DNA of 64,000 nucleotides from Tomitella fengzijianii (lineage in GTDB: Bacteria; Actinomycetota; Actinomycetes; Mycobacteriales; Mycobacteriaceae). Both the position numbers and the translations under genes were made by a program. Numbering within the stretch: the stretch's first letter is position 1; each line of letters opens with the position of its first letter. Positions 16,271-24,706 of the stretch are shown here, piece after piece. Location: the NCBI RefSeq assembly GCF_007559025.1, contig NZ_CP041765.1:3717501-3781500 (forward strand), written 5' to 3'. The notes beneath the pieces were generated by a model. That model saw nothing but the letters and a program-made list of their open reading frames with translations. It made no database searches and was not told the origin of the DNA.

Positions 16271-17740
16271 ATGACCGGCACTTCGCACGACGACGCGGCG
16301 CCCCGCGACGAGGCACCCGCGCAGCAGAACGCGCGGATCGGCGCGGGCACCTGGCGTGAGCTCTTCGGCCCCGCATACCGCGCGTCGGCCGTGGTCCTCG
16401 CGGGCGGGGTCGCCGCCTACGCCACCAACATCTACCTCACCACCAGCCTGCTCCCCAACGCCGTCGAGGACATCGGCGGCGAGCAGTACTACGCGTGGGC
16501 GATGACGGTGTTCCTGCTGGCGTCGGTGATCACGTCGATGTTCGTCGGCGTCTCGCTGCGCAACAGCGGTCCGCGCCGCAGCTACCTGATCGGGTTCGCC
16601 GTGTTCGCCGTCGGGTCGCTGGTGTGCGCGGCGGCGCCGACGATGGCGGTGATGCTCGCGGGCCGCGCGGTGCAGGGCCTCGGCGGCGGCCTGCTCACCG
16701 GCCTGGCGTTCGCGGTGCTGCGGTCGGCGCTGCCGGAACGCCTGTGGCCGCGGGCCGTCGCGCTCATCTCGGCCATGTGGGGTGTCGGCAACATCCTCGG
16801 CCCCGTCCTGGGCGGGCTGTTCGCACAGTTGGGCGCGTGGCGCGGGGCGTTCATTCTGCTCACGGTCTTCGTCGCGGTGCTGTGCGTGATGTCGCAGCGG
16901 GCGCTCCCCCGCCGCCGCCCCGACGAGGGCGGCGAGCGCGCCGGGGTGCCCATCGTCAGCCTGGTCGTGCTCACCGGTGCCACCGCGGCGGTCTCCATCG
17001 CGAGCATCGCCTCGTCCACCGCCGTCATCGTGACGCTCGCCGCGGTGGGTGTCGCAGCGCTGGCGGTGTTCGTCGCAGCCGAGCGGCGCACGCGCGTCAC
17101 GGTGCTGCCGCGGTTCGCCTATTCGCTGCGCTCGCCGCTGCCGTGGGTGTACCTGGGGATCGTGGCGCTGGCCATCGGGTCGACCACCGAGACGTTCGTG
17201 CCGCTGTTCGGCCAGCACCTGGGCGGCATGGAACCGTTCGTCGCGGGCATGCTCGGCGCGGCGATCTCCTGGGGCTGGTCCATCGCGTCGATCCTGTCCA
17301 CCTACGCCACCGCCGAGCGCTCCACCACGGCCATCAAGATCGCCGGCCCGCTGGTGCTCGCGGCCGGGCTCCTGGGCTACGGGCTGCTGCAGGCCGACGA
17401 CCCGTCCGCGCTGACGGTGACCGGCTGGTTCGTCACGCTCGCCATCGCGGGGGCGGGAATCGGGATGGCGTTCGCCCACTTCATCACCGCCGCCATTTCC
17501 AGCACCGACGACGAGGCCGACGCCGCGAAGGCCTCCGCGGGAGTGAACACGGTGCAGCTGATCTCGAACACGTTCGGGTCGGCGCTGGCCGGGCTGCTGG
17601 TCGCGGTCGGCGGGCCGTCGCTGGTGGGGTCGGCGCGGCTGCTCAACTTCGGGTTCGCCGGGGTCGCCGCGGTGGGCGTGCTGTTCGCGGTGGCGGCGGC
17701 CCGGCGGGGGCGGAGCGCGGCACGCTCGGCAGACGCGTGA
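16271..17740 (+). CDS. MFS exporter
   Basis: 489-residue major facilitator. Motifs: EDIGGEQYYAWAMTVFLLASVIT between helices 1 and 2, a variant loop LRNSGPRRSYLIG, GRAVQGLGGGLLTGLAF, and GVGNILGPVLGGLFAQLGAWRGAF (antiporter motif C region). Helix count from hydrophobicity is 12 to 14, so it belongs with DHA-type drug exporters. There is no adjacent regulator. The gene ends in an AT-rich spacer with a GAATATTC palindrome, which belongs rather to the downstream acetyltransferase. Confidence 0.83.
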   Translation: MTGTSHDDAAPRDEAPAQQNARIGAGTWRELFGPAYRASAVVLAGGVAAYATNIYLTTSLLPNAVEDIGGEQYYAWAMTVFLLASVITSMFVGVSLRNSGPRRSYLIGFAVFAVGSLVCAAAPTMAVMLAGRAVQGLGGGLLTGLAFAVLRSALPERLWPRAVALISAMWGVGNILGPVLGGLFAQLGAWRGAFILLTVFVAVLCVMSQRALPRRRPDEGGERAGVPIVSLVVLTGATAAVSIASIASSTAVIVTLAAVGVAALAVFVAAERRTRVTVLPRFAYSLRSPLPWVYLGIVALAIGSTTETFVPLFGQHLGGMEPFVAGMLGAAISWGWSIASILSTYATAERSTTAIKIAGPLVLAAGLLGYGLLQADDPSALTVTGWFVTLAIAGAGIGMAFAHFITAAISSTDDEADAAKASAGVNTVQLISNTFGSALAGLLVAVGGPSLVGSARLLNFGFAGVAAVGVLFAVAAARRGRSAARSADA

Positions 17741-17846
17741 TCGCGCCCGTAGCAGAATCTACAATGTTCTAGCGTTGACTATAGATATAGGAATATTCGT
17801 CTGACTTCGCGCGCTTCTTCCGGCGCGGGCCGCTACCGTCGCTGTC

Positions 17847-18422
17847 ATGGGTGAGATGAAGCGGCGCATGCTCTCCGGCGAGTCCTACCGCGACGACGAC
17901 GGCGAACTGCTCGCCGAGCGCCTGGCCTGCCGCCGCGCTCTCGACGAGTTCAACGGCGCGCCCGCCGACGACGAGGAGCGCCGCATCGAGATCCTGCGGT
18001 CGCTGCTCGGGTCGCTGGGCGAGCGGACGCGCATCATGCCGCGGCTGACGTGCGACTACGGCGCGCAGATCCACATCGGCGACGATTCCTTCCTCAACTA
18101 CGACGCGATCCTGCTCGACTGCGCACACATCACCATCGGCAGCAACGTCTTCATCGGGCCCCGCGCCCAGCTACTCACCGCGCTGCACCCGATGGAGGAT
18201 CATGCGGCGCGGCGCGCGGGGTGGGAATCGGCCGCGCCCGTGACGATCGGCGACGGGGTGTGGCTGGGCGCGGGGGTGATCGTGTGTCCGGGGGTGCGCA
18301 TTGGGCCGGATACGGTGATCGGAACGGGGAGCGTGGTCACCCGCGACCTGCCCGCGCGGGTCTTCGCCGCCGGCAACCCGTGCCGCGTCATCCGCTCGCT
18401 CGAGGGCGAGGCGCCGGCGTGA
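17847..18422 (+). CDS. maltose/galactoside O-acetyltransferase-like protein
   Basis: 191-residue hexapeptide-repeat enzyme of the LacA/Maa/NodL group, which moves acetyl from acetyl-CoA to a sugar hydroxyl. The family start MKRRMLSGESYRDDDGEL is present. The left-handed beta-helix includes YGAQIHIGDDSFLNYDAILLD and ITIGSNVFIGPRAQL. The catalytic His in LLTALHPME and the C-terminal coils IGDGVWLGAGVIVCPGV and IGTGSVV complete the fold. Length matches the family. Sugar acceptor unknown. Confidence 0.9.
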   Translation: MGEMKRRMLSGESYRDDDGELLAERLACRRALDEFNGAPADDEERRIEILRSLLGSLGERTRIMPRLTCDYGAQIHIGDDSFLNYDAILLDCAHITIGSNVFIGPRAQLLTALHPMEDHAARRAGWESAAPVTIGDGVWLGAGVIVCPGVRIGPDTVIGTGSVVTRDLPARVFAAGNPCRVIRSLEGEAPA

Positions 18423-18485
18423 GGCGCCGGTGCCCTCGCACCGAGTTCGGTCGACAGCCAAAGACTTTAGAAGTACTTTGTAAGT

Positions 18486-18959
18486 ATGCAGGTTGATGAG
18501 GTGCCATTCTCCGAGCTCCAGTTGCACGGCAAGGCCACGGTCGCACGCCTGCAGAGCACACGTGGCCAGTCGCTGCTGATCCGGCGCCGCGACGGCGACA
18601 ACCTCGTACTGACCACCGCCGAACGGGCCGGTCGCGACCGCGAAGTCTCCTCGGTCGCCATGCGGGTACTCGCTACGCTTCTCTCACGCGACAGGAATGC
18701 GCAGGACTCGATCTCCGGCGCCATCACCGACGTCTTTCCGTGGGCCGTCTTCCTGCCCCCGGAGGACTTGCGCAGGTTCGTCGACGAGCTCGCCGAAACG
18801 CTGCGGGCCGCCGATGCTCTCGATAATCCGAATCCCCTGGCCCAATCGATCGCGGCCTGGCGCAACACCGCCGAGGCCCACGCCGATCCGGCGGTCGCCG
18901 CGCAGCTGAGCACTGACACCGGCGACGACCACGGCACCGTGCCTGCGCCCGCCGCGTGA
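18486..18959 (+). CDS. antitoxin-like protein of a RelE-type pair
   Basis: 157 residues. The N-terminal part (ARLQSTRGQSLLIRRRDGDNLVLTTAERA) resembles Phd/YefM-like prevent-host-death or DUF6247-type antitoxins, whose first sheet reads a DNA operator. A helical middle (PEDLRRFVDELAETLRAA) and a disordered tail, probably the toxin-neutralising part, follow. The toxin gene overlaps by 4 bases (GTGA). The AT-rich sequence just upstream (TTTAGAAGTACTTTGTAAGT) contains AGTACT and probably serves promoter and autoregulation; no Shine-Dalgarno is visible. Confidence 0.72.
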   Translation: MQVDEVPFSELQLHGKATVARLQSTRGQSLLIRRRDGDNLVLTTAERAGRDREVSSVAMRVLATLLSRDRNAQDSISGAITDVFPWAVFLPPEDLRRFVDELAETLRAADALDNPNPLAQSIAAWRNTAEAHADPAVAAQLSTDTGDDHGTVPAPAA

Positions 18960-19312
18960 GCCCGAAGCGCGGAGACCGCGTCGCCCCACCCGCGGACCCC
19001 GCCGGCGGTTGGGATCTGCGTTTCGCGACGGCGGAGGCTGCAAGGGGCTGGGAGGCTCTTTGCCGACAGGCACCGGGAAACACGCTCACCGCCTGGAACA
19101 CCTTGCGCGACCGTGCCACTGCGCCGACACCGACACCTCGGCACCATCAGCTCAAGGGCTCACTCGCCACAGCTACTCATCGGGGAACCGTCATGGAGCA
19201 ATGGCAGTACGAGGTCACCGGAGGCGGGCGGATCTGGTATCTCGTAGACATCGAACGCAGCACGCTGTGGGTGAAGGCAGCAACGACCGGGCACCCGAAA
19301 TCCACCGAGTAG
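18956..19312 (+). CDS. RelE-like toxin of a type II toxin-antitoxin pair
   Basis: 118 residues from GTG 18956 overlapping the antitoxin gene. The pattern WDLRFATAEAARGWEALCRQAP at residues 19-40, a helix, RHHQLKGSLA, then QWQYEVTGGGRIWYLVDIERSTLWVKAATTGHPKSTE is that of actinobacterial RelE-superfamily translational repressors: helix, basic patch and a central sheet ending in HPK. Such toxins cut mRNA at the ribosome. Order antitoxin-toxin with coupling supports the call. Confidence 0.8.
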   Translation: MSPKRGDRVAPPADPAGGWDLRFATAEAARGWEALCRQAPGNTLTAWNTLRDRATAPTPTPRHHQLKGSLATATHRGTVMEQWQYEVTGGGRIWYLVDIERSTLWVKAATTGHPKSTE

Positions 19313-19395
19313 CAGCGTTCACCATCGGCCCACACCGGGGTGGGAGCAGCTCGCGCCACGCGCCTTATCCGGCTGCCCCTATTCGTATTACGATT

Positions 19396-19662
19396 ATGCA
19401 TATGGAGCGGAAGATCCGGGGGCAGGAAGTATCGGACCGCCAGATTGACGAGCGGGTTGCCGAGGCCGAGGCCGGCTACAACCCTCAGTGGCTGAAGAAA
19501 CGCATGGGCCGCCCCTCACGGTCCGAGCACGCGGCCAAGGTGGTTCCCGTGCGCTTGACCGACGCTGAACTCGAGGCAGTCATGGCCCGGGCCGAACGCG
19601 AGCACCTCAACCGCTCCGATGCGATTCGGCAGGCACTGGCCCAGTGGGCCGCCGCGTCGTGA
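19396..19662 (+). CDS. ribbon-helix-helix (CopG-like) protein, orphan antitoxin-like
   Basis: 88 residues. The C-terminal half VVPVRLTDAELEAVMARAEREHLNRSDAIRQALAQW is a ribbon-helix-helix DNA-binding domain (beta strand, then two helices with the NRSDAIRQAL pattern). The N-terminal half is hydrophilic. Two ATGs, 19396 and 19402, lie immediately after TATTACGATTAT, so a leaderless transcript is possible. No toxin gene follows; the next recognisable coding sequence is a truncated pentapeptide-repeat fragment. It may be an orphan or may act on the RelE-like pair just upstream. Confidence 0.75.
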   Translation: MHMERKIRGQEVSDRQIDERVAEAEAGYNPQWLKKRMGRPSRSEHAAKVVPVRLTDAELEAVMARAEREHLNRSDAIRQALAQWAAAS

Positions 19663-20022
19663 TCATCCGGCGATCAGCACGCAAGCACGACATCACCGAT
19701 GGGTGCCATCCCTCGACATCGTTCTCTACCCTTTTCTAGCCTCGCGCACAGATTACCCTAGCGAGCCATGACGTCGACCTAACCGGCGCCGACCTGCGCG
19801 CCGCGACGCTCCACGGGGCGGACCTCGACAGGGCGCTGTTTCTCACCGCATCGCAGGTCGGCGCCACCCTGGACGACGAGCACACGCTCCTGCCGCCGGA
19901 CATCGACCGCCCGTCCCACTGGGGCCGATGAGCCTCCATCGCTCTCTATATCGCAATCTAACGCATATGATAGATAGCGGAATAGTCGCCGATCGTGCCG
20001 GCCGGCGCGCGGCGGGTGTTCA
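19663..20022. other. spacer with pentapeptide remnant and AT-rich promoter region
   Basis: 360 bases without an intact gene. It contains the pentapeptide-repeat gene fragment (19741-19931). It then holds an AT-rich stretch (19937-19987) with CTCTATAT ... GATAGATAG half-symmetry in front of the GNAT gene, likely its promoter. Confidence 0.55.
19741..19931 (+). pseudogene. C-terminal fragment of a pentapeptide-repeat protein
   Basis: An open frame bounded by TAG at 19738 and ending at TGA 19929-19931 reads LASHDVDLTGADLRAATLHG, then ADLDRALFLTASQVGATLDD and ends DRPSHWGR. The A(D/N)LXX repeats and the closing ALFLT...QV.A...T.LP....RP.HW pattern are the normal end of actinobacterial pentapeptide-repeat proteins. 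No ATG, GTG or TTG start exists in frame, so only the 3' end of a lost gene remains. Confidence 0.75.
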
Positions 20023-20634
20023 ATGGCGGAGGTGGACTCCCCGTGGCGCATCGACCCTGTGACACTCACCGGCAGCCTGGTGGAACTGGTGCCGCTGGCG
20101 CCCGAACACCACGACGGCCTGGTCGACGCCGCCCGCGACGGCGAGATGTGGGACCGCTGGTACACCTCGGTGCCGGAACCGGACGGCATGCGCGCCGAGG
20201 TCGACCGCCGCCTGAGCCTGGCCGAGCGCGGCGAGATGGTGCCGTTCACCGCCGTGCGCAGGTCCGACGGGGCGGCGCTCGGCATGACCACCTACTACGC
20301 GCTCGACCCCGTCGTGCCGCGCCTGGAGATCGGTTACACCTGGAACCGGCAGTCCGCGCACGGCGCCGGCACCAACGCGGAGTCCAAGCTGCTGCTGCTC
20401 ACCCACGCGTTCGACGTGCTCGGCTGCCAGTGCGTGGGGTTCCGCACCCAGTGGCAGAACCGTCAGTCGCAGGAGGCGATCGAGCGGCTCGGCGCCCGGC
20501 GCGACGGGGTGCTGCGCGCGTACGGCCGGCACCGCAACGGCGTGCTCAAAGACGTGGTCATGTACTCGGTGCTGGCGCACGAGTGGCCCGAGGTGCGCGC
20601 GGGACTGGAGCACCGGCTGCGGCACCGGCGCTGA
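20023..20634 (+). CDS. GNAT-family N-acetyltransferase (RimJ/RimL type)
   Basis: 203 residues. LTGSLVELVPLAPEHHDGLVDAA at the start, GMTTYYALDPVVPRLEIGYTW in the central sheet, SAHGAGTNAESKLLLLTHAFD as the acetyl-CoA-binding helix, and QWQNRQSQEAIERLGARRDGVLR near the end match GNATs related to ribosomal-protein acetyltransferases. Substrate not deducible. It is convergent with the kinase-like gene 11 bases downstream. Confidence 0.86.
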   Translation: MAEVDSPWRIDPVTLTGSLVELVPLAPEHHDGLVDAARDGEMWDRWYTSVPEPDGMRAEVDRRLSLAERGEMVPFTAVRRSDGAALGMTTYYALDPVVPRLEIGYTWNRQSAHGAGTNAESKLLLLTHAFDVLGCQCVGFRTQWQNRQSQEAIERLGARRDGVLRAYGRHRNGVLKDVVMYSVLAHEWPEVRAGLEHRLRHRR

Positions 20635-20645
20635 CGGACGGGCCT

Positions 20646-21434
20646 TCAGTCGATCAGCGCCGCAACGGCCGCCCGGGCCGACGCGGCGTACCCACCACCG
20701 AACAGCAGCGCGTGCACCAGCAGCGGGAAGAGTTGGTGCAGGCCTATGCGGTCCGTCCAGTCGCCCGGCAGCGGCGCGGCGTTCGCGTAGCCGTCGACGA
20801 TGGACTCCAGGTGCGGCGCCCCGAACAGGCTCAGCATTGCCAGATCCGCCTCCGGGTGCCCGCCGCACGCGGCCGGGTCGATGAGCACCGCGCCGCCGTC
20901 GTCCCACAGCACGTTTCCGGCCCACAGGTCGCCGTGGATGCGGGCCGGACGCACCGGCCGGCCGTCCGCGCCGAGGTCCCACCGGCCCGCGCGCAGATCG
21001 GCGCACACGCGCTCCACCCCGTCGGACATCGCCCCGTCGATCGCCCCCTTTCCCCGGCACCAGAGAGCCACGGGCTCGACGCGCGCCGCCGCGTAGAACT
21101 CTCCGAAGTGTGGCGACGGCGCGTGCGGCAGCGCCAACGGGTGGCACATCGGGCCGAAGAAGTACTGCTTCGCGCCCGGCGGGAGCGCCCCGAACGCGTC
21201 CGCCCCGGCGGCGTGCGTGCGAGCGAGCCCGCGGCCCATCGCCCAGGCGGCATCACGTCGCGGAGCCGTCTCGTCGACCCGCTCGAGCATCATCCCGTGC
21301 TCGGACTCCTCGCGCACGCCCACGATCCGTGCACCACCGGACTCGGCCAGCCAGCGCAGCCCTGCCGCCTCGGTGGCGAAGAACCCGGGCGGCGCGTGCG
21401 GGTCGGACTTGGTGAACTCGCCCGGCACCCCCAT
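20646..21434 (-). CDS. fructosamine kinase-like phosphotransferase
   Basis: 262 residues. The start ATG 21434 overlaps the stop of the upstream gene (TGATG), so translation is coupled. The aminoglycoside-phosphotransferase fold is shown by the catalytic loop RPARIHGDLWAGNVLWDDGGAVLIDPAACGGHPEADLAM, with HGDLWAGN as the Brenner motif. KQYFFGP and EFYAAARVEPV are further fructosamine-kinase features. Known homologues phosphorylate protein-bound ketoamines, allowing deglycation. The N-terminal nucleotide-binding lobe is shorter than usual (family about 290), with only FKSD-like remnants, so activity is not assured. Confidence 0.78.
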   Translation of the reverse strand: MGVPGEFTKSDPHAPPGFFATEAAGLRWLAESGGARIVGVREESEHGMMLERVDETAPRRDAAWAMGRGLARTHAAGADAFGALPPGAKQYFFGPMCHPLALPHAPSPHFGEFYAAARVEPVALWCRGKGAIDGAMSDGVERVCADLRAGRWDLGADGRPVRPARIHGDLWAGNVLWDDGGAVLIDPAACGGHPEADLAMLSLFGAPHLESIVDGYANAAPLPGDWTDRIGLHQLFPLLVHALLFGGGYAASARAAVAALID

Positions 21435-21964
21435 CACCCCAGGTAGGGCGTCGACATTCCGGCGCCCGCGAACGGCCCGAGCGGCCCGGCCAGCACGCTC
21501 ACCATCCGCAGGTTCTCGCCCAGGGGCAGTTGCTCCAGTGTCACCGGATCGGCGGGCACGATGAGCCCCGAGGGCACGCCCGGCTGCTCCCACGCCTGCG
21601 CCACCACGAACGCCTCCGGCAGAGGGGCCCCGACGAAGGCGAACCTGGGCGCACCCGGGATCCCGTCGCCGGCGGAGTGCACGCGCCGCAGCACGAGCTC
21701 ATCGGCCGGAGGCGAGGTGTTCTCGGCCGGACGCACTTCCGCCACCTCGTACACCTGCAGGCCCGACTGGTAGAGGACCACGTCGCCGAGGTGCTCGATG
21801 GACGCCGTCACCGGGTCGGCGGGCACTGGGCCGGCGGCCACGGAACCGGCCGCCGATGCCGTGCCGGCACCGAGCATCGCCCCGGACGTCAGCACTGCTC
21901 CACCCAGCAGCACCGCCGCCGCCCCGACGGCCGCCGCCCCGCGCGTCAACACCTTCGCCGACAT
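21434..21964 (-). CDS. hypothetical secreted protein
   Basis: 176 residues from ATG 21964, with GGAGG 7 bases upstream. An Ala/Gly/Val-rich hydrophobic segment (GAAAVGAAAVLLGGAVLTSGAML, residues 9-31) followed by ASAAGS is a signal peptide. The mature domain has alternating short strands (VVLYQSGLQVYEVAEVRPAE, FAFVGAPLPEAFVVAQAW, ENLRMVSVLAGP) and no Cys. No family recognised. It is translationally coupled to the fructosamine-kinase-like gene, an odd partnership for an exported protein. Confidence 0.65.
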   Translation of the reverse strand: MSAKVLTRGAAAVGAAAVLLGGAVLTSGAMLGAGTASAAGSVAAGPVPADPVTASIEHLGDVVLYQSGLQVYEVAEVRPAENTSPPADELVLRRVHSAGDGIPGAPRFAFVGAPLPEAFVVAQAWEQPGVPSGLIVPADPVTLEQLPLGENLRMVSVLAGPLGPFAGAGMSTPYLG

Positions 21965-22048
21965 CCCGCACCTCCGGTCGCCATCCCCGTCACCCCCGTG
22001 GTGCACCGATGATCCCACGCGGGGCCGCGGGCCACGGGGGTTTCCACC

Positions 22049-23749
22049 TCACGTCACGTCCGGCAGCCGCACGGGCGCGAGCTCGGCGAACCGGTCGCCG
22101 GGGCCCGGGTTCGCCGCCGCGCACGCCCCGCCCAGGTGGTGCATCACGCCCCACACCGCGTTGAGCGCCGTCTGTACCGCGCCCTCCGCCCAGCCTGCGG
22201 TCCACGAGATGTCGTCGCCGGCGAGGAACACTCCGCGGTGCCCGTCGGCGAAGCCGTCCTGCATGAAGTGGGTGAACAGCCGCTCCTGGTAGCGGTAGTG
22301 CCCGGGCAGGTTGGCGCGGAACGCCCCCATGAAGTTGCGTTCGACCTCCCAGGAGATGGTGAGCGGCGACGCGATGACGTGCGAGCGGATGTCGACGTCG
22401 GGGTAGATGGCGGACAGCGAGTCCAGCATGAGGTCCATCCGCTCGGCGGCGCCCAGGGGCACGAGCTTGAGCGAGTCGTCGGTCCAGGTGTAGGACAGGC
22501 AGATCGCGGCGGGCCCGTCCCCCGGCGCGCCCGCCCCGGCCAGCGGACCGTCGAGCAAGTAGGTGCCGCGCGGCATGCGGTCGGTGAGCGTCATGCCCAT
22601 CACCGGCCGGCCGGTCGCGGGGTCGACATCACGCCAGAACGGCCGGTCCACCAGCACGAACACCTTGGACGAGCCCATGTAGTGGGTGCGCTCGATGGCG
22701 CTCCAGCGGAGCGGGTCGAACAGCGACTCGTCCGTCCGGATCGTGTTGAGCAGCAGCCACACCGGCGCCGTGTGCACCACTGCCGGGTAGGTGGCGATGG
22801 CTCCGTCGGCGTCGGTGATCGTGATGCGGTGCGGGTGGGTGCGCCGGATCCCCGTCGCCGCCGGCCGGGGCAGGCCACCGGGGTGCAGCGCGGCGAGCGA
22901 GGTGCCGGCCGGCCAGTGCGCCGTCCCCGCGGGCGCCGACGACCACAGGCGCAGCGGCAGTTGCTGTGCGCCGCCGTCGATCCCGCGGTGCTCCTCGTCG
23001 GCCGCCGTCGCCACCACGCGCAGCACCTCGAGGATGGAGTTGGAGAAGTCGGTGTCCCAGCCGCCGGTGCCGAAGCCGACCTGCCCGAACAGTTCCCGGT
23101 CCGCGAACGAGCGCAGGTGCGGCGAGTCGACGAGGAACCGGTAGAAGGTGGTGTCGTCGTAGCGGCGGACCAGCGGATGCCACAGCGCCGCGATCGCCTG
23201 CGGATCGCGCGCCCGGATCGCGTCGCGCAGGGCGGACAGGCCCGCCCTGTCTTCGAGGGTCGCCGCCCAGGCGCGCGCCACCCGCCGGAACACCGCGGGC
23301 AGCTCGTCGAGCGTCCGGCCGCGGACCGTGGCGCCCTTGAGGTCGATGACGGTCTCGGGGGTGGCGGGCGAGAGCGGGTTGGGGAACGGCGACGTGCGCA
23401 GCCCCGTCTCGCGCAGGTATCCGTAGAGGGTGGTCGACGACCGCGGGAACCGCATCGCGCCCAGCTCGGCGACGGTGCCCGGGTGCCCGTCGAACGCGGC
23501 CGATCGCATGCGCCCGCCGATCTGCTCGGCCTCGTACACCACCGGCCGCAGCCCCATGCGCAGCAGCTCGTAGGCGGCGACGACGCCGGACAGGCCCGCC
23601 CCGATCACCGCCACCTCGGTGCCGTGCGCCGCCGCTGGCACCGCGCCGATGCCCGCGGGATGCTCGCGGAACGTGTCGTACGGGAAGGGGAAGTCGGGGC
23701 CGACCATCGACAGCGGGCTGCCGGGCCCGGGCGCGACGGGGATGCTCAC
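22049..23749 (-). CDS. FAD-dependent L-amino-acid 2-monooxygenase (DavB/IaaM family)
   Basis: 566 residues, the length of lysine and tryptophan 2-monooxygenases, which oxidatively decarboxylate an amino acid to its amide. The FAD dinucleotide motif VAVIGAGLSGVVAAYELL is at residues 47-64, then YEAEQIGGRMRS and ELGAMRFP. The family block FGQVGFGTGGWDTDFSNSIL is followed by EVLRVVATAADEEHRGIDGGAQQLP, and the C-terminal AGDDISWTAGWAEGAVQTALNA closes the FAD site. Its stop overlaps nothing, but the upstream nitrilase-type amidase gene overlaps its start by 4 bases. This is the davB/davA logic of lysine to 5-aminovaleramide to 5-aminovalerate. Oxidase activity or another amino acid remains possible. 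Confidence 0.8.
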   Translation of the reverse strand: MSIPVAPGPGSPLSMVGPDFPFPYDTFREHPAGIGAVPAAAHGTEVAVIGAGLSGVVAAYELLRMGLRPVVYEAEQIGGRMRSAAFDGHPGTVAELGAMRFPRSSTTLYGYLRETGLRTSPFPNPLSPATPETVIDLKGATVRGRTLDELPAVFRRVARAWAATLEDRAGLSALRDAIRARDPQAIAALWHPLVRRYDDTTFYRFLVDSPHLRSFADRELFGQVGFGTGGWDTDFSNSILEVLRVVATAADEEHRGIDGGAQQLPLRLWSSAPAGTAHWPAGTSLAALHPGGLPRPAATGIRRTHPHRITITDADGAIATYPAVVHTAPVWLLLNTIRTDESLFDPLRWSAIERTHYMGSSKVFVLVDRPFWRDVDPATGRPVMGMTLTDRMPRGTYLLDGPLAGAGAPGDGPAAICLSYTWTDDSLKLVPLGAAERMDLMLDSLSAIYPDVDIRSHVIASPLTISWEVERNFMGAFRANLPGHYRYQERLFTHFMQDGFADGHRGVFLAGDDISWTAGWAEGAVQTALNAVWGVMHHLGGACAAANPGPGDRFAELAPVRLPDVT

Positions 23750-24684
23750 GCCGGGCCCGCGGCGCTGCGGGGACCGGCCCCCTCGCCCGCCGTCTCGCCG
23801 CCCTCCGTTCCGGAGCCTGACGCCCCGTACAGGTCGGTGCGGCGGTCGCGCAGGTAGGTGTTGCGCCGCCGCGAGCGGGCCAGCAGCTCCGGGTCGAGGT
23901 CCACCACCAGCAGCTCGGCCTCGTCGCCGGCACGGGCGAACTCGGTGCTGTCCGGGGCGACGGCGCAGGTGTGGCCGCAGTAGTAGGTGACCGGCGAGCC
24001 CTCGAACGCGCCCGGCTCCTGGCCGATGCGGTTGACGTAGGAGATGAACAGCTGGCTCTCCACGGCGCGCGCGGGCACCAGGATGCGGGCCACGTGGTCG
24101 TCCGGGTAGGCGAGGGCGGTGGGCACCAGCAGCCAGTCGGTGCCGGCCAGCGCGTGGGCGCGCACGGCCTCGGGGAACTCGACGTCGTAGCAGATCAGGA
24201 TTCCGCAGGTCAGGCCGCCGAGAGCGAACTGCACCACGGGGTCGTCGCCCGGGGTGAAGGCGGCGTCGTCGGGCCCGCCGCCGGCCGCAGGACTCGTATC
24301 GTCTTCCCGTGGGACGTACAGGTGGGTCTTGCGGTAGTGGGCGAGCAGTTCGCCGTCGGCGCCCACCACGGCCACCGCGTTGTAGAGCGGCAGATCCTTA
24401 CCGCCACCGCGCTTCCCGACCCGCCCTTGCTCCACGTACCCGTACGCGATGGCGATGCCGGTTTCGCGCGCGGCCTGCGCCATCGTCCTCGCTATGGGAC
24501 CAGGAGCCGTGCCGCCGGGCCCCGGTTCGGGGCGCAGCGGCCGCCTGAATCCGGTGCAGGTGAGCTCCGAGCACACGAGGATCACCGCGCCGGACTCCGC
24601 GGCGGAGCGCGCCGACGCGGCGACCTCGGCCAGGGCGCCGTCGATGTCGGTCGACTCGGGACCCTGCAGCAGTGCCACCCGCAT
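23746..24684 (-). CDS. carbon-nitrogen hydrolase (nitrilase superfamily), DavA-like amidase
   Basis: 312 residues with the complete catalytic triad: Glu40 (VCSELTCTGF), Lys119 (HYRKTHLY) and Cys165 (GILICYDVEFPE). These enzymes hydrolyse linear amides or carbamoyl groups through a thioester. Its gene comes first in a two-gene operon with the FAD amino-acid monooxygenase (4-base overlap), so the natural substrate is probably the amide made by that enzyme. 5-Aminopentanamide is the precedent. There is no signal peptide, so it is cytoplasmic. N-carbamoylputrescine-type or general aliphatic amidase activity is the alternative. Confidence 0.85.
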   Translation of the reverse strand: MRVALLQGPESTDIDGALAEVAASARSAAESGAVILVCSELTCTGFRRPLRPEPGPGGTAPGPIARTMAQAARETGIAIAYGYVEQGRVGKRGGGKDLPLYNAVAVVGADGELLAHYRKTHLYVPREDDTSPAAGGGPDDAAFTPGDDPVVQFALGGLTCGILICYDVEFPEAVRAHALAGTDWLLVPTALAYPDDHVARILVPARAVESQLFISYVNRIGQEPGAFEGSPVTYYCGHTCAVAPDSTEFARAGDEAELLVVDLDPELLARSRRRNTYLRDRRTDLYGASGSGTEGGETAGEGAGPRSAAGPA

Positions 24685-24706
24685 GACGCACCTCCATCGT
24701 CGACGG

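Noticed and set aside
22049-24684. Indole-3-acetamide (auxin) pathway iaaM/iaaH
   Set aside because: The oxygenase fits the IaaM/DavB family, but IaaH belongs to the amidase-signature family (Ser-Ser-Lys), whereas the partner here is a nitrilase-fold enzyme with Glu-Lys-Cys. DavA is the better precedent.
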